DNA of 64,000 nucleotides from Larkinella punicea. GTDB taxonomy: Bacteria > Bacteroidota > Bacteroidia > Cytophagales > Spirosomataceae. Within the stretch, counting starts at the first letter, position 1. Each line of letters starts with the position of its first letter. Below are positions 8,939 through 16,743 of the stretch, one piece after another. Both the position numbers and the translations under genes were made by a program. Under the pieces are notes generated by a model. The model was not told the DNA's origin. It did not search any database and saw only the letters and a program-made list of their open reading frames with translations. The stretch is from assembly GCF_003334855.1 (NCBI RefSeq), contig NZ_QOWE01000003.1, positions 248,001 to 312,000 on the forward strand, in the 5' to 3' direction.

Positions 8939-11812
8939 TTAATTCATTCGCCCCGGTCGTTGCATCCCCCGTTGCGGGAAATTCTGATCCCGGTTTTGCC
9001 GTTCGGTTCGGGGCTGCGGACCACTGCCAAACCTCCGCAGGTTATAGGTAAAGCTGAGCATAAAATACCGGTTCAGAACGCGACTATTCGTTTCTTCGGT
9101 ATACGTTTCTGTCACATTCCGGCTGATGCTGCGGTTTTGATTCAATAGGTCGTAGACCTGCAATTTTAATTCTCCCTGGCGGTTTTTGAAAAATTGACGG
9201 GTCAAAGCCACGTTCCAGAGCGCAAAATTCTGAACCGATCCGGCCGATTTTCCTGAGTAATTATTGTACGTAACGTCCGTCGTAACAACCAGCCGGAAAG
9301 GCAATTGGTAATACAGATCGCCACTGAGCGATTTGTTGAAATACTCGGTATTCTGATTCGTTTGCAGAGAGTATAAAGCAGTCTGGTAACTGATATTGCC
9401 GCTCAGCCCAAATTCGAGTTTTTCATCGAAATTCGAGTTGATGCGCGCGCCCTGGCTGAACGTCCAGTTTTGCGAGCGGTTTGTCTGGCTATTGACCAGA
9501 CTGACGCCCCGGTTGAAGTTGATATTACTCGTCAGGTTTACATTGGCTTTGAGGGGTTGAATGCGCCGACCGATGGCCAGGAATGCCATCACGTTGTAAT
9601 AACCGTTGGTGTTTACGGGTTGCGTCGTTTGCGCTCCCTGGTTAGTAAACGTCGTGGCATTCACGATTTTGTTGTTGGTTTGGGTCGCATTCAACATGGC
9701 GAACACGCTGCGGAAGGTCGTTTGCTGAAAATTGTTGTAGTTCAGCGAAACGGTATTGCTAAACTCCTGTTTCAAATCCGGATTACCCAGCCGGATGTTG
9801 AGCGGATTGGTGTTGTCGGCTACGGGCTGCAACTGCGATACGGAAGGGGCGTTGGTGCGACTCCGGTAATTGAACCGCAGCGTCCGGTTTTTACTGAAGT
9901 TATACGTAAACATCGCATTCGGCAGTACGTTGGTAAAGCTTTTGTTCAGACTGACGTCTCTTGTCTGGTTATCGCTGTGGAGATTAGCCTGTTGCATGTC
10001 AAATCCCAGCGCGTAGGTATACTTCAGACGTTTGTTTTGTAAGGTCGAGCCAACGCGATTCGTCAGGTAATTATTCACAAAGTTATTGCTCAACGATGAA
10101 TTAAATTCCGTGTAGTCTTTGGTCGATTCATCGTAGTCGTTTACCGATCGGTTGGAGGTATTGCGGTTATTGGAATAGTTGTAATGAAACTCCAGGGTTT
10201 TGCTGAGCGAAAGCGGTTCGGTATACGTCAGATTAATGGAATTGGTTACCGACTTGCTGGTTTGCTCATTCCGTTGATCGATGTTCTGATTACTCCGGCC
10301 ACCGGTTTGCCCGAAAAACTGGTTGAGAGATTGGTTGATGCCATCGGTTTGCTGGTTGTTGACGGCAATGTTCCAGTTCAAAGATAACGTCCGCCCTTTT
10401 CGTTTGAACTTCCGCATCAGGAGCGCATTATTATTCCCCGAAATCCCGTTTCCGGTCGAATTATAATTCGTGTTGCTGGTGTTGATCAGGTTCGTCGAAT
10501 CCAGTTGCTCGACGCTGGAAATCGCGTCGTTCGTCAGCGTCTGTGATTGATTGATGCTCTGGTATTCTGAGTTTTGTAAGGTAAAACCGGGTGTAATCCG
10601 CAGCGTGGTCAACGAATCGATCTGGTAATTGAACCGCATGTTGAACCGGTGACTCGTGACCTGATTGCGCGACGTGCTGTTCTGGTTGACCTGGTAGGAA
10701 GTGTCGGGCAGCGCATACTGTCGGCGGCTTTGCTGATCGGTTACGGTATTGAGGTCGTTCAGGAAATAACTCCCTGCCACGTCCACTTTCTTACCCCACT
10801 GGTCGCGGTAGTTTAAACCACCCGCCAGCGTCCGGGTGATGGCGTTGGTATTCCCGCCATTGCCTCCTCCGCCACTCCGGCCACCCGTCGTAATCATGCC
10901 CCCACCGCCAAAATTGGCACCCAGTCCGGCGCCCCCGCCGAATATATTCTGCCCGGTGAAGCCCTGCTGGTTGATGTTATTGGCTTGCCCGATCAGTGAA
11001 ATCTGCTGGTTGCCGTTAAACCGGTTCAGGTTCAGCCGGGCTGCATAGCGGACGTCATCGTTCGTCTCGTTCGGTCCGGCACCGATGGATTGCTGGCCGA
11101 AATAGCCCTTCCGCTTGTCTTTTTTGGTGACGAGATTGATGGTTTTGTTCCGGTCACCGTCGTCGATTCCCGAAAATTGCGACTGATCGGACTGCTGGTC
11201 GTACATCTGGACTTTGTCGATGATGTCGGCAGGGAGGTTGCGGGTGGCCATTTTGGGGTCGTCGCCAAAGAACGGTTTTCCATCGACCAACACCCGTTTT
11301 ACTTCCTGCCCCTGCGCCTTGATGGTTCCGTCGCGATCCACTTCCACGCCCGGTAGTTTCTTCAATAGGTTCTCCACCATTGCATTGGGCTGCGTTTTGA
11401 AGGCACCGGCATTGAACTCGACCGTATCCTGTTTGATGACAATCGGCGGTCCTTCCTGCTTCACCACCACTTCGTTGAGGTTAACCGCCTGGGTAGTCAT
11501 TTCAAGTGTTCCGGCGTCGGTCACCGGTTTGCCGGCGGTGATGGCAATCCGTTTTGATTTGTTCCGGTACCCCACATACGTAATCAGCAGCCGGTAGGTC
11601 CCCACCGCCACATTCTTGAAGGTAAATTCCCCGTCTCCGTTGGTAATCATGAAGGTGACGACCGACGAATCGCGCACCGACAGCAGGGAAACCGTCGCTT
11701 CCATCAGCGGTTTTCGCGTGGTGGAGTCGACCACCGCCCCCCGGAGTTGCGACTGGGCGACCACCGTCGTCAGACTGATCATAAAAAAGAAAACAGGGAG
11801 AAGTGAGCGCAT
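8939..11812 (-). CDS. large outer-membrane beta-barrel protein (TonB-receptor-like)
   Basis: 957 residues. Signal peptide (LLPVFFFMISLTTVVAQ), carboxypeptidase-like regulatory domain at about 20-105 (LRGAVVDSTTRKPLMEATVS, VGTYRLLITYVGY), a plug-like segment (MVENLLKKLPGVEVDRDGTI, VLVDGKPFFGDDPKMA, LPADIIDKVQMYDQQS), a glycine-rich loop (GGGAGLGANFGGGG) and an Asn/Gln-rich barrel of the OMP_b-brl_3 type to the C-terminus. It starts 10 bp after the GLPGLI gene stop, so the two form an operon. In this family the barrel is often not a true importer, and no conventional TonB box is obvious. Function unknown; it probably works with the GLPGLI protein. Confidence 0.88.
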   Translation of the reverse strand: MRSLLPVFFFMISLTTVVAQSQLRGAVVDSTTRKPLMEATVSLLSVRDSSVVTFMITNGDGEFTFKNVAVGTYRLLITYVGYRNKSKRIAITAGKPVTDAGTLEMTTQAVNLNEVVVKQEGPPIVIKQDTVEFNAGAFKTQPNAMVENLLKKLPGVEVDRDGTIKAQGQEVKRVLVDGKPFFGDDPKMATRNLPADIIDKVQMYDQQSDQSQFSGIDDGDRNKTINLVTKKDKRKGYFGQQSIGAGPNETNDDVRYAARLNLNRFNGNQQISLIGQANNINQQGFTGQNIFGGGAGLGANFGGGGMITTGGRSGGGGNGGNTNAITRTLAGGLNYRDQWGKKVDVAGSYFLNDLNTVTDQQSRRQYALPDTSYQVNQNSTSRNQVTSHRFNMRFNYQIDSLTTLRITPGFTLQNSEYQSINQSQTLTNDAISSVEQLDSTNLINTSNTNYNSTGNGISGNNNALLMRKFKRKGRTLSLNWNIAVNNQQTDGINQSLNQFFGQTGGRSNQNIDQRNEQTSKSVTNSINLTYTEPLSLSKTLEFHYNYSNNRNTSNRSVNDYDESTKDYTEFNSSLSNNFVNNYLTNRVGSTLQNKRLKYTYALGFDMQQANLHSDNQTRDVSLNKSFTNVLPNAMFTYNFSKNRTLRFNYRSRTNAPSVSQLQPVADNTNPLNIRLGNPDLKQEFSNTVSLNYNNFQQTTFRSVFAMLNATQTNNKIVNATTFTNQGAQTTQPVNTNGYYNVMAFLAIGRRIQPLKANVNLTSNINFNRGVSLVNSQTNRSQNWTFSQGARINSNFDEKLEFGLSGNISYQTALYSLQTNQNTEYFNKSLSGDLYYQLPFRLVVTTDVTYNNYSGKSAGSVQNFALWNVALTRQFFKNRQGELKLQVYDLLNQNRSISRNVTETYTEETNSRVLNRYFMLSFTYNLRRFGSGPQPRTERQNRDQNFPQRGMQRPGRMN

Positions 11813-11821
11813 GGTAATTGG

Positions 11822-12667
11822 TCAGTTCCGGTTTTGAAAATCATTCATCATTTGCTGGCGCATGTCGGCCATGGCTTTTTGCCGGATGGTGTTCAGTTCT
11901 TCGGGCGTTACCACCCGGGCGGTTTGGGGCGGCATAACGTCACTTTCCTTCACGTCCTGGGCGGCAATTTTGGTCGCTTTAAACGCTTCGTTGTCGCTCT
12001 CAATGAGCAAAACCACGCCTTTTTCGGGCGTCAGGCTGCTGATGGGTGAGTACGTAAACGGCAATTCCGTGGTATACCAGACGGTATAAGACATGTTCTT
12101 GAAGGGAACCGTTGCTTTCTTGCAGAGATAGCCCGCAATTTTCTTCGTTTTGTCGGTTTCCTGCCAGCCTGTTACCCGTTTCTGCGGGATTTCGGTCTGG
12201 TAGTGACTGGTAACCGAATCTTTTTTGATCGCCAACACCTCGACGGTTTTCTGGGACGCCAGATCGAAATACACGGTACGTTCGAAGGGGCGACCGTTGA
12301 AATTGCGATTTCCGCGTCCTTCAGGGCCACCTGGTCCACCGGGTCCGGGGCCTGGCCCACCACCACCATCCTGTATCACCTGCCGGACCATGATACCGCC
12401 ACCGCTGTTGCGGTCTTGTTCTTCCTTGCCGTGGGTTCCTGAGAAAATAAAATGTTGGACAAAAGACCGCGTTTCAGGCATACCTGCGGGGGCATCGGCA
12501 CCATCCGGCCGTACTTCCTGGCCGTTGATCACCATTCGCATTTGGGAAAAGTCGATTTTTTGCATGACCTCGTACGAAATTTTACCGGAGGTCGGTTGGG
12601 CGTTGGCCAGTTGGGCCGCCAAATGAAGCCCGATGAGGGCAGCGGCTACGGTTCTGAACAGTTTCAT
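11822..12667 (-). CDS. GLPGLI family protein
   Basis: 281 residues from the ATG at 12667, which gives a clean signal peptide (LFRTVAAALIGLHLAAQLAN then AQP); a longer reading has an implausible N-terminus. It contains the N-terminal GLPGLI core (SGKISYEVMQKIDFSQMRMV), a glycine/proline-rich insert (GGPGPGPGGPGGPEGRG, about residues 103-119) and a C-terminal part where the protein is described as converting between states (WQETDKTKKIAGYLCKKATV, YTVWYTTELPFTYSP). Exported, function unknown. The pairing with a downstream beta-barrel gene is common in Bacteroidota. A CATCTTTG box on the minus strand (12708-12715), one base off the -7 consensus, lies 40 bp upstream. Confidence 0.88.
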   Translation of the reverse strand: MKLFRTVAAALIGLHLAAQLANAQPTSGKISYEVMQKIDFSQMRMVINGQEVRPDGADAPAGMPETRSFVQHFIFSGTHGKEEQDRNSGGGIMVRQVIQDGGGGPGPGPGGPGGPEGRGNRNFNGRPFERTVYFDLASQKTVEVLAIKKDSVTSHYQTEIPQKRVTGWQETDKTKKIAGYLCKKATVPFKNMSYTVWYTTELPFTYSPISSLTPEKGVVLLIESDNEAFKATKIAAQDVKESDVMPPQTARVVTPEELNTIRQKAMADMRQQMMNDFQNRN

Positions 12668-12791
12668 GACTACGGAAGAGTGAAATGATGACTGGAAAAT
12701 GATGGGACAAAGATGGGGCGATTGGATGTAAAGCACTGTTATTTAGTGTTAAGTAGTGTTAACGTCGTTGGAATGCCGACGGAAAAGCCGG

Positions 12792-12799
12792 TATTTTTG
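12792..12799 (+). promoter_or_regulatory. -7 box of the histidine kinase gene
   Basis: TATTTTTG matches the Bacteroidota -7 consensus TAnnTTTG. A TTG at 12768-12770 lies 21 nt upstream as a possible -33 element. The box ends 3 bp before the ATG at 12803, so the transcript would start at or next to the start codon, meaning a leaderless or nearly leaderless mRNA. Confidence 0.5.
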
Positions 12800-12802
12800 T
12801 AC

Positions 12803-14287
12803 ATGATGAAACAGCGCATCCGGTCGATCTTTGTTCTGATGACGGTTTGTATCCTGGGCGTGATGGCTTTTCAGGGCTATTGGCTGTATACCAGCTACCA
12901 ACTCCACGAGCAGCAGTTTCGGCGGACGGTGCGGGGTGCGTTCATTTCGGCGGTTGAAAAACAGCAGTTTAACGACGCCCGTCAACTGGTTCGGGGCGAA
13001 ATCCGTTCCGACGAACCACGTCGGCGGTTTCATTTTCGCCCGATGGAATCGGAAGATGATCTCCCGGTAAGTCGCATTGCATTTGACCGGCGCAGTGACA
13101 GTGCTTTTGTCACCGTCACCGATTCGCAGCCGGTAAGCGTCCAGGTGATGAATTTCCGGGTTAAACGGCAATCACGATCGTTGAAAGACAGTATTTTTAT
13201 CGACACAATGGCCCGGAAAATTACCAAAATGCTGATTTTGAACTGGGCGGGCGACCATCAATTCAACCTTGCAACATTCGATTCGACCTATCGGGCCGAG
13301 TTGCATCTGCGCGATGTCCAGGCCGATTATCAACTGGACACGATTCAGTTAAAACCGGATCTATTCCGTCAGCAGATGGACAACCCGATGCGTACCGGTT
13401 CGCCCATCAAGACCCCGCCGATGCCCATCAATCCCGTTAAAAACCAGTTTCTGCAAGCGTCGTTCGACAGTCCAACGGGCTATATTTTGAAGAAAATGGA
13501 TTGGCTGCTGGCGGGCTCGGCCTTGTTGATGGCGTTGACTACCTGGTGCTTTCTGTATATGTTATCGACCATTCTGAAACAGAAAAAACTGTCGGAAATC
13601 AAAAACGATTTCATCAACAACATGACGCACGAACTGAAAACGCCGATTGCGACGGTTTCGGCGGCTGTGGAAGCCATGCAGCATTTCGGGGCGCTGAATG
13701 ACGCACAGAAAACGAACACGTATTTGAATATTTCAAAAAATGAACTGCAACGGCTGTCCGATTTGGTGGAGAAGGTGCTGAACATGGCGGTCGATGAGAA
13801 GAAGGAACTGGAACTGAACCGCGAATGGCTCAAGCCTTCCGAACTGATTCAGGAGGTGGTGGGAAATCACCAGTTAAAAGCCTCAGCGGGCGCACCGGTG
13901 AAACTCGTGGCCATTGAAGTAGAAACCGTTCCGGAAAATGCCCAGGTTCAGGCCGACCGGCTGCACCTGGGCAACGCCATTAACAACCTGATCGATAACG
14001 CGATCAAGTATTCGCAGGAGTCGGTTCAAATCCTGATCAACAGCCGGGCCGATGAAAACGGCTGGCGGCTGACGGTGGAGGACAACGGCAACGGGATTCC
14101 GAAAGTATACCACGAGGTGATTTTCGACCGGTTTTTCCGGGTTCCGACGGGGAACCTTCATCCGGTAAAAGGGTTCGGACTGGGGCTGTCGTACGTCCGG
14201 CAGATTGTCGAGAAGCATGGTGGTCGCATTGAAGTTTCGAGCGAACCGGGACGGGGGAGTGTGTTTGTAATCTGGATCCCTAATTAA
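12803..14287 (+). CDS. two-component sensor histidine kinase
   Basis: 494 residues from the ATG at 12803 (a second ATG follows directly). First membrane helix at residues 7-27 (SIFVLMTVCILGVMAFQGYW), an extracytoplasmic domain of about 210 residues, second helix around 240-265 (WLLAGSALLMALTTWCFLYM), then HisKA with the phospho-acceptor His in NNMTHELKTPIATVSA and an HATPase domain with the N box (NLIDNAIKYS), G1 (VEDNGNGIP) and G2 (GFGLGLSYV) motifs. No HAMP domain is evident. The response regulator follows after a 34-bp inverted repeat. It is divergent from the GLPGLI/barrel operon, a plausible but unproven target. The signal is unknown. Confidence 0.93.
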   Translation: MMKQRIRSIFVLMTVCILGVMAFQGYWLYTSYQLHEQQFRRTVRGAFISAVEKQQFNDARQLVRGEIRSDEPRRRFHFRPMESEDDLPVSRIAFDRRSDSAFVTVTDSQPVSVQVMNFRVKRQSRSLKDSIFIDTMARKITKMLILNWAGDHQFNLATFDSTYRAELHLRDVQADYQLDTIQLKPDLFRQQMDNPMRTGSPIKTPPMPINPVKNQFLQASFDSPTGYILKKMDWLLAGSALLMALTTWCFLYMLSTILKQKKLSEIKNDFINNMTHELKTPIATVSAAVEAMQHFGALNDAQKTNTYLNISKNELQRLSDLVEKVLNMAVDEKKELELNREWLKPSELIQEVVGNHQLKASAGAPVKLVAIEVETVPENAQVQADRLHLGNAINNLIDNAIKYSQESVQILINSRADENGWRLTVEDNGNGIPKVYHEVIFDRFFRVPTGNLHPVKGFGLGLSYVRQIVEKHGGRIEVSSEPGRGSVFVIWIPN

Positions 14288-14300
14288 GTACAAAGAGTTG

Positions 14301-14397
14301 TTTCGCGGAGTTGAGCGGAGGAAAGGGGAGTTAAGCAGAGTAGTTTTTTAAAGAAATCTCCGTTTAACTCCCCTTTCCTCCGCTCAACTCCGCGAAA
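14301..14397. repeat. perfect 34-bp inverted repeat between kinase and regulator genes
   Basis: Arms 14301-14334 and 14364-14397 are exact reverse complements (core GGAGTTGAGCGGAGGAAAGG), 29-nt loop. It fills nearly the whole 123-bp spacer and ends 13 bp before the regulator ATG, so it could limit read-through or occlude translation initiation. Confidence 0.9.
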
Positions 14398-14410
14398 TAG
14401 CTTCTCTCCT

Positions 14411-15088
14411 ATGGCAACCGTATTACTGATTGAAGATGAACTTTCGCTGGGCCTGATTGTCCGGGACAGTCTTGAGGTTCGTGGTTTTGCGGTGTTGTAT
14501 GCCGCTGACGGCGAGGAAGGTTATGCGTTGTTTGTCGCTCATGCCCCCGACGTGGTGGTGGCGGATGTGATGATGCCCAAACTCGACGGTTTTTCACTGG
14601 CTGCGCGCATTCGGCAAACCGACCCGTATGTTCCGATCATCTTCCTGACGGCCCGTTCCCAAACCGCCGATGTGGTCCGCGGTTTTGAGTTGGGAGGCAA
14701 TGATTACCTCAAAAAACCGTTCAGCATCGACGAATTGATTGTCCGCATTCAAGCCCTGCTGAACCGGAACCAGACCGTTCGCCCGACCACGCCGGACCGC
14801 TTGCCGATTGGCCATTACCACTTCGATTATCCCAAACAGAAGCTGGCGTTCAACGGAAAAGAGACGCCGATGTCACACCGCGAAGCCGAACTACTGAAGC
14901 GATTATACGAACAGCGGAATCAGGTGCTGGAACGCTCCGTCGTGTTGCTGGATTTGTGGGGTGACGACAGTTTTTTCAACGGCCGAAGTCTCGATGTATT
15001 CATTACGCGGCTTCGGCGCTACCTCAAAGATGACCCGCAGGTGCAGATTGTGAATGTAAGAGGGGTAGGGTATAAGTTGATTGTGTAA
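14411..15088 (+). CDS. OmpR-family response regulator
   Basis: 225 residues. Receiver domain at 1-120 with the acidic pair (LLIEDE), phospho-acceptor Asp52 (VVVADVMMPKLDG), the switch Thr (FLTAR) and the conserved Lys in LKKPFS. A C-terminal winged-helix DNA-binding domain covers about 130-225 (SHREAELLKRLYEQRNQVLE, DVFITRLRRYLKDDPQVQIV, NVRGVGYKL). Partner of the upstream kinase. Kinase-first gene order is as in RprXY-like systems of Bacteroidota. Target genes cannot be read from the sequence. Confidence 0.94.
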   Translation: MATVLLIEDELSLGLIVRDSLEVRGFAVLYAADGEEGYALFVAHAPDVVVADVMMPKLDGFSLAARIRQTDPYVPIIFLTARSQTADVVRGFELGGNDYLKKPFSIDELIVRIQALLNRNQTVRPTTPDRLPIGHYHFDYPKQKLAFNGKETPMSHREAELLKRLYEQRNQVLERSVVLLDLWGDDSFFNGRSLDVFITRLRRYLKDDPQVQIVNVRGVGYKLIV

Positions 15089-15138
15089 AGCTGGATCACT
15101 ATTGGTATTTTGAAAGTATCAGATAGAGTCCGGAGCAG

Positions 15139-15549
15139 TTAATGACCGGTTGGTATTTTATTCGTTTTAGGTTTATAGAGCCGGATCCCTTTAATAAATT
15201 TGAAATCCTTCGTATTACGGGTATAGAGTTGCAGATCCATGTCCAGTGCGGTTGCTGCAATGGCGGCATCACCGATCAATAAACGGCCGCCGTAGTATTC
15301 AAACAACAATTGAGTGAATCGCTGCGAAATGTATTTATCAATGTGAATGATACTAAATTTATTAATTAACTCTTTCGTCGCCCGGGTTTCCTTTTTGTAC
15401 ATACCTTGATACAGTTCAGCCTCGGTGACAGCACTAATGGAAAGTCGGTCAAAACCGATATGGTCAAGTTCTTTACGAATTGTAGGGTCCTCGCGGAAAT
15501 AATCAACGATGATGTTGGTATCGCAGAGAATCAGCGCTTTCTTGTCCAT
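15139..15549 (-). CDS. PIN-domain toxin, VapC-like
   Basis: 136 residues. The PIN-domain acidic residues are visible: Asp10 in LILCDTNIIVDYF, a Glu in SAVTEAELYQGM and Asp98 in LLIGDAAIAATALD. PIN toxins are Mg2+-dependent RNases that cleave tRNA or rRNA. The start overlaps the end of the upstream antitoxin-like gene by 19 bp, the usual toxin-antitoxin arrangement. The C-terminus is Lys-rich and of normal length. Confidence 0.9.
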   Translation of the reverse strand: MDKKALILCDTNIIVDYFREDPTIRKELDHIGFDRLSISAVTEAELYQGMYKKETRATKELINKFSIIHIDKYISQRFTQLLFEYYGGRLLIGDAAIAATALDMDLQLYTRNTKDFKFIKGIRLYKPKTNKIPTGH

Positions 15550-15752
15550 GACTTGCGTCGAATCTCCTGAAAATCACGCTTATCACTCTTCCAGGGCCCT
15601 GCGTAATCGGAAGGATTTTCGCCAGTGCCTGCTTTCGATGGAACAATAAATCTGCCAGTTTCCTCAGATACTTCGACAGAGGGAATCGTTTTAAGCAAGT
15701 CACTAACGGTTTTATACTGGCTATCCGGTACTATTACCTGTAGGGTACGCAT
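15531..15752 (-). CDS. putative antitoxin of the VapC-like toxin
   Basis: 73 residues. Position, size and the 19-bp overlap with the PIN toxin gene make it the cognate antitoxin. The N-terminal half (TLQVIVPDSQYKTVSDLLKT) could form a small beta-alpha DNA-binding fold, and the C-terminal half is polar and probably disordered (GTGENPSDYAGPWKSDKRDF), as expected for the toxin-binding part. I do not recognise a standard AbrB, MazE or Phd signature. A TATATTTG -7 box on the minus strand lies 83 bp upstream. Confidence 0.72.
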   Translation of the reverse strand: MRTLQVIVPDSQYKTVSDLLKTIPSVEVSEETGRFIVPSKAGTGENPSDYAGPWKSDKRDFQEIRRKSWTRKR

Positions 15753-15834
15753 CGTACGTTGAATTTAGATGGTTTATAAGTAGCGATGTAACGTTTCTAT
15801 TTTCAAATCGGTTTACAGATTATATACTAGTTTC

Positions 15835-15842
15835 CAAATATA
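15835..15842 (-). promoter_or_regulatory. -7 box of the toxin-antitoxin operon
   Basis: Reads TATATTTG on the minus strand, an exact TAnnTTTG match. It predicts a start near 15828 and a leader of about 75 nt before the antitoxin ATG. Confidence 0.5.
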
Positions 15843-15874
15843 GCAAGATTCCTGATTGTTTGAGCAAACCTTAA

Positions 15875-16651
15875 TTATTCGGCAACCGACGGCAATTGCT
15901 CCGGTTTGTCGCCATTTTCGCTCAGCCAGTGACTCACATCGGCCTGCGGATTTTCGCGGAGGTGACGGGCCAGGCGGTGGGCGGTTTCGAACGAAAACTG
16001 CGGCACCAGATCGACAATCGGGTACTGATACACCATGCCCGGTTTGTTGGACTTCACCTTTTTGACTTTCAGCAAAAACGGCAAATACTGCACGCTGCCG
16101 AACAGTTTCTTGTATTCATCGAACTTGTTGCGCAGGTTCGGAATGGTGGTCTGGACGGCGCGGGTGCTGAACTGCCAATAACCCAGCAGCGGAATGTCGC
16201 GAATGACAAACCGCAACGTCAAAACCGGCAACCACTTAATCAGCTTCGCTTTGCCGGGATGTAGGTTTTTCTGCAAAAAAGTAACGGTTTCGTCCCGAAT
16301 TTGCGGGCGTTTTTCGACGGTCGTGACGGCGTATTTTTTCAGTTCGTCGTTCCAGATGTGGAAAGTGTGGTTGTCTCCGTAGCCGAACAGTTTGCCCTCG
16401 GCAGTACGGATTTCGAGTCGCTCATTGCAGACAATTTCTTCCTGATCGGAATAAAACAGGATAGGCAATTCGGTGATGGTTTCGCCGTAGACTTTGTGGA
16501 CGGCTTCGGCATGATCCCCGCGAATGCGAAAACTGTCGATGCTGCTCGGAACCAACTGACCCGACCGCTCCACTTTCTCTCCCACGGCGATCCGCCCTAA
16601 TTCCGTTAGCGCCGAAGATGGCGACGGGGTATTGTCCGATTGAATACGCAT
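15875..16651 (-). CDS. orphan protein, weakly like phage recombination directionality factors
   Basis: 258 residues from the ATG at 16651, preferred because a TATATTTG promoter box (16679-16686) lies inside any longer reading. No signal peptide or membrane helix. The central part (ITELPILFYSDQEEIVCNER, RTAEGKLFGYGDNHTFHIWN, LTLRFVIRDIPLLGYWQFST, TTIPNLRNKFDEYKKLFGSV, PFLLKVKKVKSNKPGMVYQY) resembles the layout of Gp3-like directionality factors of serine integrases, judged from memory only. The cysteine-rich segment of those proteins is absent. No integrase or phage gene lies nearby. It could equally be an unrelated conserved protein. Confidence 0.55.
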   Translation of the reverse strand: MRIQSDNTPSPSSALTELGRIAVGEKVERSGQLVPSSIDSFRIRGDHAEAVHKVYGETITELPILFYSDQEEIVCNERLEIRTAEGKLFGYGDNHTFHIWNDELKKYAVTTVEKRPQIRDETVTFLQKNLHPGKAKLIKWLPVLTLRFVIRDIPLLGYWQFSTRAVQTTIPNLRNKFDEYKKLFGSVQYLPFLLKVKKVKSNKPGMVYQYPIVDLVPQFSFETAHRLARHLRENPQADVSHWLSENGDKPEQLPSVAE

Positions 16652-16678
16652 GTTGTTGTTTACCTTCGATTCGCTGGA

Positions 16679-16686
16679 CAAATATA
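16679..16686 (-). promoter_or_regulatory. -7 box of the 15875-16651 gene
   Basis: TATATTTG on the minus strand, exact TAnnTTTG. A start near 16672 leaves about 20 nt before the ATG at 16651, supporting that start codon. Confidence 0.55.
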
Positions 16687-16743
16687 GGCATTCGGCAAGA
16701 TCTATCAGCATGTTTAAGCGGGTCGGTGGGGCGGATATAACCG

